Shown piece by piece: positions 33,101 to 46,279 of a stretch of DNA of 64,000 nt; position 1 is the stretch's first letter, and every line of letters begins with the position of its first letter. Under the pieces are notes generated by a model. That model was not told where the DNA came from. It did not search any database and saw only the letters and a program-made list of their open reading frames with translations. This DNA is from Protula sp. h YS-2021 (taxonomy: Eukaryota > Annelida > Polychaeta > Sabellida > Serpulidae). A program made the position numbers and the translations under genes. The stretch spans positions 74,716,700 to 74,780,699 of the forward strand of contig OX457027.1 in NCBI GenBank assembly GCA_949752745.1, in the 5' to 3' direction.

Positions 33101-36100
33101 TAAGCCAAACCCTCAAAAGGGAGCGGCACCGTATACCTAGGGTGTACTTAGGGCATCTCAACCGAAACGGCGGTAGCTATTACTTTGATACTTGGTAAAC
33201 ATTTACTGGCCCATGAGATCATCAGCATATTACGAGGTCATGAAACTTGCAAAGGGAGAAAACAGTTGCATCTACAGCTTTGGAATGAAATACGTAACCA
33301 GACTATTTTTCCACAAATATCTGGTGACCTACCTTTGGATGAGGCATCATTATGACGTCATACCGTAGAATTTTTGTTATTTTTGTGGTTCTAATGCACA
33401 TTTTAACTTCAAACGATGGAGAGCCCCCCGGTGCCCTGCACCTGCCACCTGCTCCCTGACACTCTGCTTCAATATACAGTACCATAAAGTCCCCATTGTT
33501 ATCATTTCTATTTGGGGCTCAGAAAACAGCATACACGTAGCACCACCTACTTGTAAGTCTCCCTATTTTGCTGTTGAGTAGTGTGGATTTCAGTACAAGA
33601 GCAGTATTAGAGTACAGCTTCAGTTTAAAAGTAAACACTGATGTGCTGGACGTTCAAATGAACATCGCAAAACAGAGCGTTGTTTGTCTTTCAGGTTCTG
33701 AAAATAAACAAAATTTTTTAATGACAACAGAGCATCGCTCCATCGTATTATTTTTAACGGTGCAAAAGTGAAAAAAGGTGGAGTTCATATTTTTCGAAAC
33801 CGTTAAACCAGGTAAACTCAAATTTCCACATGAATAAGTCTTATAAATATGTAATTGGTTTGCTAACGTGTAGGCAAATTTGAAATCAAATGGGGTCAGG
33901 TGATTAATTTTTTCCTCATAAAAGAGAAGATGCTTTGTCCGTATCTTATAGCGGCATGAAAATCCGTACTTCAAACTGCTTCCAACGTGAATTTTCATGA
34001 GGATTCGAAAGCGGATTAGCGTCTTATGTGCATTTTAACACTTCAGAAAATAAAAAAATGAAAAGAACGTTAATCTCGAAAATGGTGCCTCCTAGCCCCT
34101 TTTGACGCGATTTTTGTGCCTGAGGGGAAGGAGACCAATGATTTGTCGCTCTCGCACATTTTTGTTTCTTGTAGGGGTAAGGCTTTGGGTACGGGGAGGA
34201 GGCTCCATGACTCGCATTGCCCCTGTAGCAACATTCGTCTCTGATACAGTTCAGTCCTACAGAAATGTATCAATGCAACTACTACCTATGTGTGTACATG
34301 AAACTTGATCATCACACATTATTACACATTACACACATTACTACTATGGCGTTATAGCAGCAAGCATTACTGAACCAAACTGCAGTGAGCGAGTCCGGAT
34401 AAAACCAAATAACATTACAATCCCTTTGACAAAGGCTATTGGTTTGTACGATTATTTGCTGTATTTTATACATAAGGATACCGTTGAGTATTTCATTTTT
34501 TATATATTTACATACATTCCTTTAATCCAACCTGGCGAAACGTAATTGGCCCCAAACGACACCTTTGTGTTTGTGTTTCCATTATGTTAGAAAAGTTCTA
34601 TTTTTAAGCTTTTTTGATAATGATTTCACGCTCACAAGTTAAATTTTACTGATCGGTCTAGCTAACACTTGAGACTTTCAATCCCAAGGAGTTATTTTCT
34701 TACTAGATATTGCAAAAGTTTCTCTTTTTCACTCTTAGGGTTTTAAGTCCCAAGATCTTAGTGCCTTACCAGAAATTCTTTGTTTTTTTTCTGTTTCTAT
34801 GCATCTTTGCCTGAACGGCTAGGACTGGGGATATGAAATTTGGCTCGCACGTAGTGTGCAATCATAGGTTTCACGTGAATAATTGTTCACCTAAGGCGTC
34901 ATCATTAGTGTATCGTGATGCAAAATCTGAAAGTCCTAGCCCCTACAGTCAGGGCCTCACCCCAAACTCACCTAGCATATGGCACTACAAAGCCCCTGTG
35001 TAACACTGAAGCCTCAGCAGAGGTATAGTGGAGCTAAGCACCTTGCATAGCTTGTGCTACTCTAACGTGCCCCACAGTACTTAATGCTGCAGTAATAAAC
35101 CTTAAGAGAAATCGGTAAGCTCAAAGAATGGATGGCGATTTAAATTGTTGGTGGTTCTCTGTTGAAAAGGTTTTGAATGAGGATGTAAAATTGTTGTTTA
35201 CTTCATACAGTCAAAACTGTATTGTACTTTCAAAGAATATGATTTAAATTAATGCAACTTATGTTTTAGCACAAGTGTTCTTCGGACACATGGACTTCAC
35301 CCATGGTGTAGCCTCTGTCGCCTGGCCATCCGTATGTAAGGTTTGAATAATTCCATTTCTCCTACAGTTTTCATTTGACCGCAATAAACTTTGTGGATAT
35401 ATGGTCCACTAAGGTTTGCTGTTTTTTATTTTGCAAAATTTGGCGATTTGCAAATTTTGCCAGTGTGGTGAATCCAAAACCTCTTTTTGCTAAAACGCTG
35501 TAGCTTCTACTTATCCATGAAACTTGGAGAGTTAGCTTAGTTACAAAATTTTGTTACTCCGTGGAGCAATCGGTCTAGCTGATGATTCATTTTCTTGAGA
35601 AATAAAACAATTAAGAAAATTGGTGTCGTTTCCTTATACAGATTATTACAAATCAATAAAAACACACAATCAATTGAAAATAAGCTCATTAAATGGTGAA
35701 AATTGTTTCGAGAAAAGTGTATTTTATCTGGATAAAATCAAATGATACATAACATTTACAAGTAATTTATGTTCTCCAAAAAAGCATTTATATCTTGAGG
35801 AACTAAATTAATGCTAACTAGATAAATGAGATGATACAAAAGAAGCGACGCATCATTTCGAAGAGTATTCACGCACCTTAAGTTCATGCTTCCTATAACA
35901 CCCTGGTATTTGTGCACCTGTTGTTTTTAGCGGGAGCAGAATGCATGCGTCGTATAACCGCATTAGGGTTGTGCGGTAAAAATGCGCTAAAAGCCCAAAA
36001 GAAAAGAAATGCAATATGTTTAAATTGGTTAAAATAATCCTCTTGAATGGCCATTTACTATACCAAACAGCACTTTGGTGGGTGTGGGCCAGGAATAACC

Positions 36101-37455
36101 TCCAACTTTTTATTGCAGAATTTAGTTGATCTCTCATGTTTATCTGACATTTTAATTTTTAATTTTTTATGTATATGTTTGTGTTTACAGATTGTTTACG
36201 GATTCTTTAAGTGTCAGGCTAGCAGAAAATTTATTTTTCAGTTAAGTATACTGATAGCAATATACTGCATCAATAAACTTAAATTAGAAGAAAAATATTT
36301 GCGGAAAAATAAACGACCAGTTACTAATATACCAGTATACTAATTTAGCAACTTAAATTAATAAATCAATGACTCCAAATTTTGCGATGGCTATTCTGAG
36401 TTGAAGTTGAGATGGCCCGGGCTAATTTCAGATGGCCTGAGGCCACCGGGCAACTTTTAATTTCGCACGCGATAACATCGGCCGCTCGATTTCATGTTTC
36501 ACTCGAAATCTTTTACACCCGACCTGGTCACTTCTTTATTTTTATATGCGATTTTAGTGACCCGGTCCCCCGGTCTGTTCACTTCCTTATTTTTATATGC
36601 GATTTTGGTGATTCGGCAGGGGATGACAAACAATGAGCAGATATTGATTTGTTTCGAGTCAACATGAAATATTATTGACCAAAAAGAAAACGTTAACCTA
36701 AGTCATGTTTTGTTACATGATTTAACTGTTACTTTCACTACAAATAACTACAATAACTATCGATCTTTGCATTCCTTGCAACATTGAAAAATTACAAACT
36801 GGGAAATCGACCAGTCAGATTACATTATTTGACTAAGTTATACCATAATTTTGCCTGGCCTTAGTTGAAAACTGGCATTTGCGACATCTAGTTTTAATTT
36901 AATTGTGGCAAACTTTTTTATTTTTGGTTAGAAGATCAGAATGTTTGTGGTTAACTCCAATGTTTAACTAGGTAAGCCATTAATCATGCGACTACCTGTC
37001 ATTGAATTATTTAATTGTCTTTACATTCAGTTGCGCTCACCGATTTCGACTGAATTTCGAGTCTCGAAACTGTATTCGTAGTCCATCGATCAATAAAGCA
37101 CTGAAATCGGAGAAGATATCCAATAATCTGCTCTGAAGCTAACCAGTAATCGCGCAAGAAGTTGCAGAAAATATAGTCAGGAACCAGACATGCTAATCAT
37201 ACAAACCAATATGCCAACAAGTATAAATGTCGACTACATTTCATAGATATCAATTTCTACTAAATGTCCCTCGGCTAAATGTCTTAAAGCTAAATGTAAC
37301 ACATTCTTTCCAGTTATTTAAGCAGTTGTTTCCTCCAATCACCAACTACATTAAAAGTAATCTTTTATGTAGTCAGTTGGTATTTTGGCAACAATTAAAA
37401 GACCTGGTACGACCATTTCGGAGTGTTCATAAAAATACAAGCGGAAAAGTGAAAT
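33101..37455. other. 4.3-kb AT-rich intergenic stretch
   Basis: No exon recognised on either strand. Holds GAAATTTGGCTCGCACG near 34838, shared with a GTAATTTGGCTCACG word near 49670, hinting at one more dispersed repeat. Confidence 0.4.
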
Positions 37456-37459
37456 AGTA

Positions 37460-38842
37460 GGGCACCACTTAAGATATATTTGTGGTCAGATCTTATATCA
37501 ACCAAGTACATTATGTAATTACATTAGTATGCTCTGTATACTTGCCGTTTAATGAGTAACTTGCTATAAGGCGTGTCGCGCCGTCAATCAGTCATACGTC
37601 ACCACATGGTTACCAATGTGATAAGCAGCGAGGTCATAACTGGATCAGTATTGTTTATCGAATATCTGTCATAGTCCAATCAAATCGTCTGCAAAATAGA
37701 AAGATCAGCACTGTTTCCAAGTGTAATTTTAGACGGGATTTTTACAAATTATTTTGTAAAATGGCGGATAAATTCAATGGTTCTAGTAACTGGACATTCG
37801 TCACCGATAGGCTTATACAAGATTATGAAAAATTAAAATATATTTTATTGAAAAGAAAAGCTGTCCTTATTGATACCCAGTATGTTAACGCAGCTGTATC
37901 TAACTGTCTTGTCCTTGCTACTGTGGGGAAATCAACTGAAGAACACAAATATTCTTTATTTTTTGTGATAACACGGCTTTTGTTGATATGTTTAATTCGC
38001 AAATTTCAAAAGAAGCCACAATAATTATTTTAATTCCAAATTCGCCATATGTTTCCTAAAGTATAACGCTACCTTTCGTTTGCAGCACATAAAATGGATT
38101 ACGAACTGGATTGCTGATTTACTCCCGCGCCTACAGATGAACCAAAAACTAGTCCCAGCTCACGTATCACTGCCTCCAGAATTAGAGCTTTCAAGGCTAC
38201 TACGAGACAATTAATATAGAATTTCCTTTCGAAAGCTTCCAAGAATATCTACAATAAACACTTCATAAAGTATAAACAATTTATGGGGTGCTATTTGCAA
38301 GGTATTAATGCATCAGTATTTATGGAGCCGAATTAGGCATTGATGTTTATTGGCTATTTATTCCAGTCAGTCGCAAAACATTCATATTGCGTAACACCAA
38401 TCTTATCATCCATACAGTACCCATAGCTTCGGTATAGGAGCTGCAATTAATGTTATTTCTAAAGGGTTTTCGCTTGTGCAAACAATGCTCATCGGTAGGT
38501 GGTCAACATAAGCTGATCAAAAATATGTTCGGATCAACGCTCTTACCGTCTAAACGTAAGACTGTAACAGTTGGATTTGTAATGATCTCGATGTGTATTA
38601 TGAGTTCTGCTAGAGCAGACGCATCGCTTTGGCTTGTGCAGGCTTCCGTTCGCATATGATGCCAGCTTGATTAGATCCAGCCATCATATATAAGCACCAT
38701 ATATACCGAATAATTAGTTACTATGTGTATTAGATTCTTGACAGTGTGTTAAAATTCAGTTGTTTGATGGAGGAACAAAACCGTCGACTACTCTCTGCAA
38801 AACCACAATTTTAAGTTTCATCTGACGCGTTTCGTTGTTTGA
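37460..38842 (+). repeat. P1: first copy of a head-to-tail repeat pair
   Basis: Its 5' part (GGGCACCA, then CTTGCCGTTTAATGAGTAAC, then a TCATACGTCA block) and its 3' part (CACCATATATACCG through GCAAAACCACAATTT) match P2. The middle, about 950 bp, is unmatched. The open frame at 37761-38024 lies in the unmatched middle and shows no known domain. Confidence 0.7.
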
Positions 38843-38867
38843 GATGGCAAAGAAAAATAAAAAATTA

Positions 38868-39405
38868 GGGCACCATTATTTAAGTATACTAGTATGTTAT
38901 GTATGCTTGTCGTTTAATGAGTAATTTGCTATGGGGCCTTCACGCTGTCAGTCATCATACGTCATCAATGGTTTGTAATGTAGTGGTGATGTCATAATCG
39001 GGTTCGTATTGTTTATGTTTTTGACCAGTGAACTACTTCTGGGTAGTAGCTGATAGTCCAAATTGAACCGTGTGCAAGATACAAAGATCAATACAATTTC
39101 CAATTGTAAGTTTAGACCCTCCATTAATCCCCATCTACCACTTCCATTTGTATTTTCAAAAGCATTGTAAGGCTTACTTTGCATAATTGAGTTGTGAAGT
39201 GATAACCGCAAATATATGCAGTTCATATTAGTCAAATTATAAAACGTATTAGGCGTATCATGCAGTACCATATATACCGGATAATGCTTTATTATGTTAT
39301 TACGTTCTGGAGAGTGTGTTAACATTCGAATGTTGGGTGGAGTAAAACGCGTAATCTGGGCAAAACCGCAATTTGAAATTTTGTCTTTGTTTTATTGTTT
39401 CAGAT
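38868..39405 (+). repeat. P2: second, shorter copy of the pair
   Basis: Starts GGGCACCATT only about 25 bp after P1 ends. Same two ends as P1 around a different, short middle. Looks like two members of one non-autonomous family of unequal length. Confidence 0.7.
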
Positions 39406-39570
39406 TACAACCAAAAATACTCATAGTTTGCCCGAGTTTTGTAAAAAAATATTACAAAAACTTCATTTACAAACGACTAGACAGCAGGCACAGAAAACTT
39501 TCCTGCACAACATTATATCTGGTTGTGATCAGCTGTGATTGGTCGCGACCATAGATCAGAGTCTAATCAA

Positions 39571-40282
39571 CGGATGCAGGACAAATGCTGCGCGGACAAG
39601 ATCCGCTTGGAAAAGTAACGCCGGACAATCGACGCCTGAGCAACTGCCGCTGGCGGACAAATGCTATCAGCGGATAACTGCCGTTCATTACAATCTGATG
39701 ATTATTTTTCGGAAAAAAAATACATGCAAGACATTATTCTCTTAAGCTATGTAATGTTTTACACCCCCTTTTAAGATACAACTAATTGACTTCTCTCAAG
39801 AATGACATGCAACCAAGGTTCTTTTATGGATAACCACATTTTGTATATTCGATGGATTTGAATCATTCGATGAATTATTCTATTTATAAAATTGCAATTC
39901 GGATTCCTCTGGTTAATTACATTTTTAAGTGAGCAGTTCATGTTCCCGTGCTGGATTAGCCTCTATAATATTTTGTAATTAAGAATGAAATAAAATGCAA
40001 TAAGGTAAAACATTGGAGTGCGCGTGATGTATTGTGATACGGAACAGATACCACAACAACTCGTTCGAAAATGCCATTGAAGCCGCCGTTCAAATTCCAC
40101 CTGTTTCCACCATATTTGTCGAAACATGGAAATACCACCAACTGGCTAAATCCTGCCACTTCCACAAGATCCCGACAGTCATCCTCCGGCGGCCCTTGTC
40201 CGCTTACGGCAATTATCCAAGCGATGGTTGTCCAGCAGCAGTTGTGCAGTCGGCACTTGTTCCGACGGCAGTTTCCCTCGTA
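39571..40282. mobile_element. M3: short inverted-repeat element with GGACAA words
   Basis: The ends are inverted arrays of imperfect 12-14 bp words such as GCGGACAAATGC and CGGATAACTGCCG (39580-39690 and 40160-40280). Flanked by TCTAATCAA (39562-39570) and CCTAATCAA (40283-40291), 8 of 9 bases identical, matching a Mutator-length target duplication. No coding sequence. Confidence 0.5.
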
Positions 40283-40715
40283 CCTAATCAATGTCTTTGA
40301 CACAACAAATGAAATAAGTAACTCCGGAGCGATGTTCTATAAAAAGGCCTGAAATCTACCAAATAGACAGAGAAAAATAAGTAAAAACAACAAGTAAAAA
40401 CAATAAGTAACAAAAAAAAGAAGAAATAGATAAATTCACATTTTAATGATAAATTAGAAATAGAGAACGATATGGTATGAATTGACTGTCAAGTTTATGC
40501 ACTGCGTTCAAAAATAAATGTTAAAAAGAAAGTCCTTTAGTTGTACTTTTTAAACTAGCATCTAATTTTATAATTCCAGTCTCATTAATAGAAATATTCC
40601 CTATGCCCTTTCTACTTCATCATTTCAGTGGAATTGTCAAATTTTCGAGCTCTAAAACCAGCGACTTTACAAAGCCGCTGAAATTTTGTAAAGTCCTAAT
40701 TTGACAGATCCGTTG

Positions 40716-40960
<245 letters not shown>

Positions 40961-40974
40961 AGTCAATTTGTGTA

Positions 40975-42306
40975 TTCAGGCAATTCGTGAGCTGCCTGTA
41001 GGGGTCAGGCAATTCGTAAATTGACCAAAATTTTCAGGCAATTCGTGAATTGCCTGAAATTTAAGGGTTCCTTGTTCACAAATTGCCTGAAGACGTTTCA
41101 CTCAATTTGTGTATGAAACTAGGCCGAATTTCGCTACACGTAGCGAAATGACACTCACTTGCAATTGTACAATCTATCTGGTCAAAGACACATTTTTCAG
41201 TCTTTCCGCATAATTGTCAGCTTTCGAATTATTATCTTGAACAAGGACATCGAAGTAAATATAATGTAATCTCAAATAATCAAATTCAGTTTTCTAACCG
41301 TTTTCGAGATAATGGTCATCTTCCGGTTTTTGGCCTTGACCATGACGGAGGTCAAGGTTACCGAGGTACCCCTTATATAACGTTTTTTAGGCCCAAAGTG
41401 TCGAAAATAAGCTCAAAATCGCTCTGTCTCTAACCGCTTGCAAGTTGGGAAAAATAGCAACTGTTTAACAGAGCCAAATTTGTTAATTTCTTTCTTTATG
41501 ATCAAAATAATTGCAATTAAGGCATGTAAGGAAATATAATTGGGATCTTAGTATGCGTGTCTTACCTGACCATGTTTCATACTTGCAATTATGACCAGAG
41601 TAAAACATTTTACTATGGGCTCCAATTTCCGGAATTGGTCAATCTCCAATAATGTTTCTCACCGGAGTAGGGAATCAAGTAAATACCGTCGTTATTTGAA
41701 AGCAGGTCTAAAAATTGCAATTTAATTTCTTGTGATGAATTTTGATTTTGACGGGGTCTGTTATTTCCAACCGGGTGGATGGCAAGAAAATTGAGGGATT
41801 TAATTAATTCCAAATAAACCTCTATAATTAAATACAATCCAATCTGTTGTGGGAGTTTACGGTTTAGAATTGCAATTATAAATTGATGTACCCGCTATTT
41901 AAGTTTGGTATTATTACTTGTTACAATTGCAATTAACAAGCAGCGGAGTGCTCTTTTATCATGAAACTGAACGGTAACGAAATGAGATGTTTTAGTTCAA
42001 ATAACCAGTAGATGAATGCAATTTATGAGAAAAAAAATTGTCAACGGAGTTTCTGATGTACGATTCATGTAAATATGAACGTTTAACTTTTGTACATGCA
42101 ACCATTGCTTTATAACTGCCTATGAAATGTAGCAATAAATAGAAGAAACATCAAAAACTTGTTCAACATCTCTTATAAAACACGTTTCAGGCAATTCATG
42201 AACTGACTGGTCCATAATCTCAGGCAATTCACGAACTGCCTGAAAGTTTTAGTCAATTCATGAATTGCCTGACCCCTACAGGCAGTTCACGAATTGCCTG
42301 AAAATT
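40975..42306. mobile_element. Foldback element with palindromic subunits in its inverted repeats
   Basis: Left end (40975-41065) and right end (42186-42306) are inverted copies of at least 75 bp. Each end consists of several copies of CAGGCAATTCGTGAATTGCC, itself palindromic, and both include CTGTAGGGGTCAGGCAATTC. The interior is AT-rich with many TTGCAATTA words and an inverted GACCTTGACC repeat block. No transposase. Confidence 0.75.
41275..41480 (-). repeat. GACCTTGACC-type dispersed repeat, inverted copy
   Basis: CTAACCGTTTTCGAGATAAT, GGTCAAGGTTACCGAGGTAC and the block with TCGAAAATAAGCTCAAAATC are the inverse of 50050-50350. Lies inside the foldback element. Confidence 0.75.
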
Positions 42307-42647
42307 TCAACTCAAACGCAGATAGAACTCCGGAAATCGGACCAGCCTACGCACATGACATGTACTAAGTAAACAAACATCAATTGAGGTTATCGATGTT
42401 GGTGATTATAATGTTTCATGATCACAAGTTCATCGATTGCTTTGTTGGGGTGGGGATTGTACCTTCCTGGGCACACCAAAGCAAAAAAATGGATTAATTT
42501 TTCTGGTCATGTTTTTTAATCTTCAGAATTTTCGATCCAAGTGTAAATATGAATGGTCACTAAATTATTTTGTGATCAATAGATTGGAAGTAAGAATAAA
42601 GTTGACTATTTAAGAACAGAAAGAGGCGTTGTTATTTCATGTCATAT

Positions 42648-42656
42648 GGGTACACT
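42648..42656 (+). repeat. Target-site duplication of M2, left
   Basis: GGGTACACT, identical to 43454-43462. Confidence 0.8.
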
Positions 42657-43154
42657 GGGTCTAGGACAATTCCCCCCAGACAACTCCCCCCAGACAACTC
42701 CCCCCCGACAATTCCCCCCCCCCGAACAATTCCCCCCCCCCCGTAGGACTATTCCCCCCCCCCGAGGACTATTCCCCCCCACTCAATTTTTATTTTTATT
42801 TTATTTTGAGTGCCAAAACAAAAATAAAAATAAAAAATAAAATCAAAAAATAAAATCAAAAATGCAAAATTCTTTTGTCTGGAACGAAAGTCTTTTCTGC
42901 CATTTAAAACCTGATGTTGTGGACAATTCCACGCAAACAGTCAACAATCTGTCGGTTTTTGAAGTCGCGGACTGTGCAGAGTTGGCGTACTGGCGACGTG
43001 GTGGCTCGGGCAGGCGGCCACCCATAATTTGACCAGGTGCACCCCGAACATTGGAGCGGATCCGACCGATGTATCCCAATGACCCTGGAATTTCCAGCTT
43101 TGATTCGTTTTTCCTGGCCCTGAGGTGGTCAACTTAAAGTTCCCCTTTGGGGTC

Positions 43155-43248
<94 letters not shown>

Positions 43249-43271
43249 CAGAGAGAGAGAGAGAGAGAGAA

Positions 43272-43302
<31 letters not shown>

Positions 43303-43453
43303 AAAAATACGAAGAAAAGAAAAAATAAGAAAAATAAAAATGAATTGGGGGGGGGGGAATAGTCCTCAGGGGGAATTGTCCTACGGGGGGAATTGTTCGG
43401 GGGGGGGATTGACTGGGGGGGGGGGAATTGTCTGGGGGAATTGTCCTGTTCCC
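42657..43453. mobile_element. M2: non-autonomous MULE-like element sharing its terminus with M1
   Basis: Left end begins GGGTCTAGGACAATTCC; the first 13 bases are identical to M1. The inverted right end begins GGGAACAGGACAATTCC. Both inverted repeats are arrays of GACAATTCCCCCC-type words (42666-42780 and 43345-43450). Perfect 9-bp flanking repeat. The middle holds a unique 290-bp stretch and a GA/GACA microsatellite. Confidence 0.75.
43157..43302 (+). repeat. (GA)n then (GACA)n microsatellite in M2
   Basis: About 110 bp of GA, then AGACAGACAGACAGAC. The same GA-to-GACA order recurs at 47100-47230. Confidence 0.95.
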
Positions 43454-43462
43454 GGGTACACT
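43454..43462 (+). repeat. Target-site duplication of M2, right
   Basis: GGGTACACT. Confidence 0.8.
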
Positions 43463-43505
43463 ATTAACACAACAAAAATGCACTCTTACACATCAAATTT
43501 ACTCG

Positions 43506-43562
43506 AACCCCGGAATCGGACCACTTTTGGCCAGTCCCGTAGGTGGTCCGATTTCCGGGGTT
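43506..43562. repeat. Short hairpin with 19-20 bp stem
   Basis: AACCCCGGAATCGGACCAC is followed 18 bp later by its inverse GTGGTCCGATTTCCGGGGTT with one indel. Related GGAAATGGGACCAC words occur at 44500-44660, 42325 and 54385-54470, so this is a dispersed hairpin repeat. Confidence 0.7.
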
Positions 43563-44489
43563 CCGGTATATATATAACCCCTTTTTAAACAAAACTGGCA
43601 GCCCACGGAACCGCCTCTGGTTTCAACCCCCTCCCCGCCGCACCGTTTCTCCGTGTTTTTCTTTTGACACGCAAGATAGGATGTTTGCTAACAAGTGGGT
43701 CCCCTGGGGTATCATATTGTTTCTCTAGTTCTTCTAACTGGAGTAATAGACAGAGCTAAAAAGAAGAGTTAATGATCCATAGCAATAAATAGGATGACGG
43801 TGATTTATCATAATGTTCTTACAATCTACACAATGCGAAATCAGGCTTTGGATTATTAATCTTATAAAATAAAGTTGTTTTTGTGGTGTGAACCTTTTGA
43901 CTAAGGAAGAATAAATAACGATCTTTTCCTTTCATATTTGATTGGCAAACACGCCAGATATACATTCATTTATGCTACTCAGAAGTTCCCAATTTATGTG
44001 TTTGAGTGACTAATTAGGTGGATAAGGTGGATAGAAAATATAATGCCTATCATTATAGCTTGATCTCTTCTTAATAGTGTGGTGCCTTGTAAACGTGTGC
44101 ACCAAAACTGCCCTCCTCCGTACATCAACCCCTGTCCTAAAATAAGACCTCGTTTGATAAGTGCCTCCGGTCGCCACTAAGAAGAAGAAGAAGAAGATAG
44201 AAAAAAGAAAGTGCCAGGTACGAAACCGACTAGAGTATCGTTTTTTTTAGGGTGGACGGAATTTCATTTACATAAAAACTGCACCAAACTCCCCTGTCAT
44301 GTTTTGGGGCCGACCACCCTTGGGATACACAAGGTGTGACACTGTACACTTGGTGTCATATCTCAATCAACAGATGTTGATACATAACGACTCGAGATCA
44401 AGGGCTGATGAAGGAATTCATAATCTCTCACCACCCACCCCTGAACAAAAACAAACAGCATAGATAAATTCAGAGAAAAAGGAAGTTTG

Positions 44490-44660
44490 GCTAATAAGTG
44501 GAACACCGGAAATGGGACCACCTGTAGGACCGAACTAAAGTGGTCCTTTCTGTGGGGTTTTACACAATGGAAAGTACCTTAACCGGGACTAAAGAAAAGT
44601 GATCCTGTTCGTGAGGTTGCCCCATATACTGAGTGGTCCTGTCCCTTTTTCCGAGATTTT
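44490..44660 (+). repeat. Degenerate GGACCAC/GGTCC dispersed repeat
   Basis: Alternating GGACCACCTG, AAGTGGTCCTTTC, AGTGATCCTGTTC and AGTGGTCCTGTCC words; a relative lies at 54378-54480 near exon 3 of the NACHT gene. Function unknown. Confidence 0.45.
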
Positions 44661-44669
44661 TTTCTTTTT

Positions 44670-46250
44670 TTTTTAAATCAACTGCGACTACCTGGCGAAA
44701 TCGCGATGTTCAAAAACCATAGTCCTGAATTGGACACTGATAATCTTAAAAAGGCATCTATATAAAGTGCATACATATCTGTTCTACATGGATGGCTCCT
44801 AAATTAGTGTCCTTCCACTTATCTTCCGTGGGACCAAAGAATATGACATTGCATTAGATTCACCAACTGCATTAAAACAGGTCTGCCATTGGGTTAAAGC
44901 TGTGCGCAGTGCTTTAGTTCTCTGGGGCGTCGGGTTAACATTAGTTTACATGGACACATTACCTCGGGGGATGTAGTGAGTATATTTACATAGGCTTCAG
45001 CGAGCAAGAAAAGCGGTGAGACAAAGTAAGGTAAATCGACCAGGCACGGTTCAAGTCGGAGCGCCAGTTATAAATACTGTGTATTGAGTGCTCACATCAG
45101 CAACACACAAATATCTATAGTTAAAAAGAGAGAAAAAAACTATAGTTTATATAATAAAAGTAGTGATATGATCGTCGAGAGTAGTGACACCGTTTTATGT
45201 TTGTTTTGTTTGTTTGTTTTCTTGTTTCTTTTTTCTTTTGGGTGTGGGGAGGGGCTGGAGTTCAACATTATACTGTAAAAGTCATTAATAGAGTTACAAG
45301 GAAAACAAAATACCATTGAACTGAACATTTTTATGGTTATGAGGCCAAGAGGTTGTCTGGAACGTGAAAAGCTTTGGCCTGAAATTTAATAGTTAACGTC
45401 CTGATCGATAAATTTATTTATGTTTAACCAATTGACCAGTTTTATAATTTTATGGTAGCACATTGGTTATTCGAGCAAAGAAAACGAGCTTACTTTATTC
45501 TTTGGGTGACTCCGTAATGCTTTGCATAAATCTGTACTAGGCCAAATGTTGTTATGAAAAAGATCCATATAAAAGGTAACAATTCTTTTCTTACTTGTGT
45601 GACGAGATCAGTAAAGTAGCCAGATTAAATCCCATATACACACAGGTATATAGAAGAGTGTGTGGCAAAGTTTTGAGAGAACTTAGAAACTTGACATATT
45701 TATCGTAAACAAACCACTTTATGATTACGTTAAGATTATTTTCGAATGCCATAGAAATAGTTTCAACAAAAAAGAAACTGTGCTGTTACTGCCCGAAGAT
45801 TAACCCAAAAGAACTGTTTAAATAACTGTCTAAAACACAATGCTGACGTAATTAGTTGGATATTCTGCTAAATTACTGGCATATTTTGTTTCTCGTTATA
45901 AAAAAGAAACAATACAATTTGTAGTACTTGGGCTTATTTTAAAAGGTAAGGTAAATCAGATTGCTATTCACTCTTGATGTTTCAAACTGTTTTTTTTTTT
46001 GATATGATTGAAAAACACCGCATGCAGTTTTGAATTTGCATTACAATTAGAACCGATATCATGATGACAAAAAATTTAAGTTTATGTTATATGCTGTATG
46101 AGTTACACTTGAGAATGGGTGTTTCTTGGGTTTTTTGTCCCATTAATTACCCTCTCCCTACAAAATGTGCGCTGCTTTATTGATACAGATATATGCAGTT
46201 TTCACCATTTCAAAAGTACGAGACAGTTTTACTGGTTGTCCCATTATGGC
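44670..46250. other. AT-rich intergenic DNA, nothing recognised
   Basis: Includes a TTTGTTTGTTTGTTTTC tract near 45200. No exon or terminal repeat supported. Confidence 0.4.
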
Positions 46251-46279
46251 GCGCGTCCTGTCCTCGGGGGTTGCCCCTT

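Noticed and set aside
37761..38024. 87-codon frame starting from an ATG in P1
   Set aside because: Plausible start context but no recognised domain, and it sits in the variable middle of a repeat copy; insufficient support.
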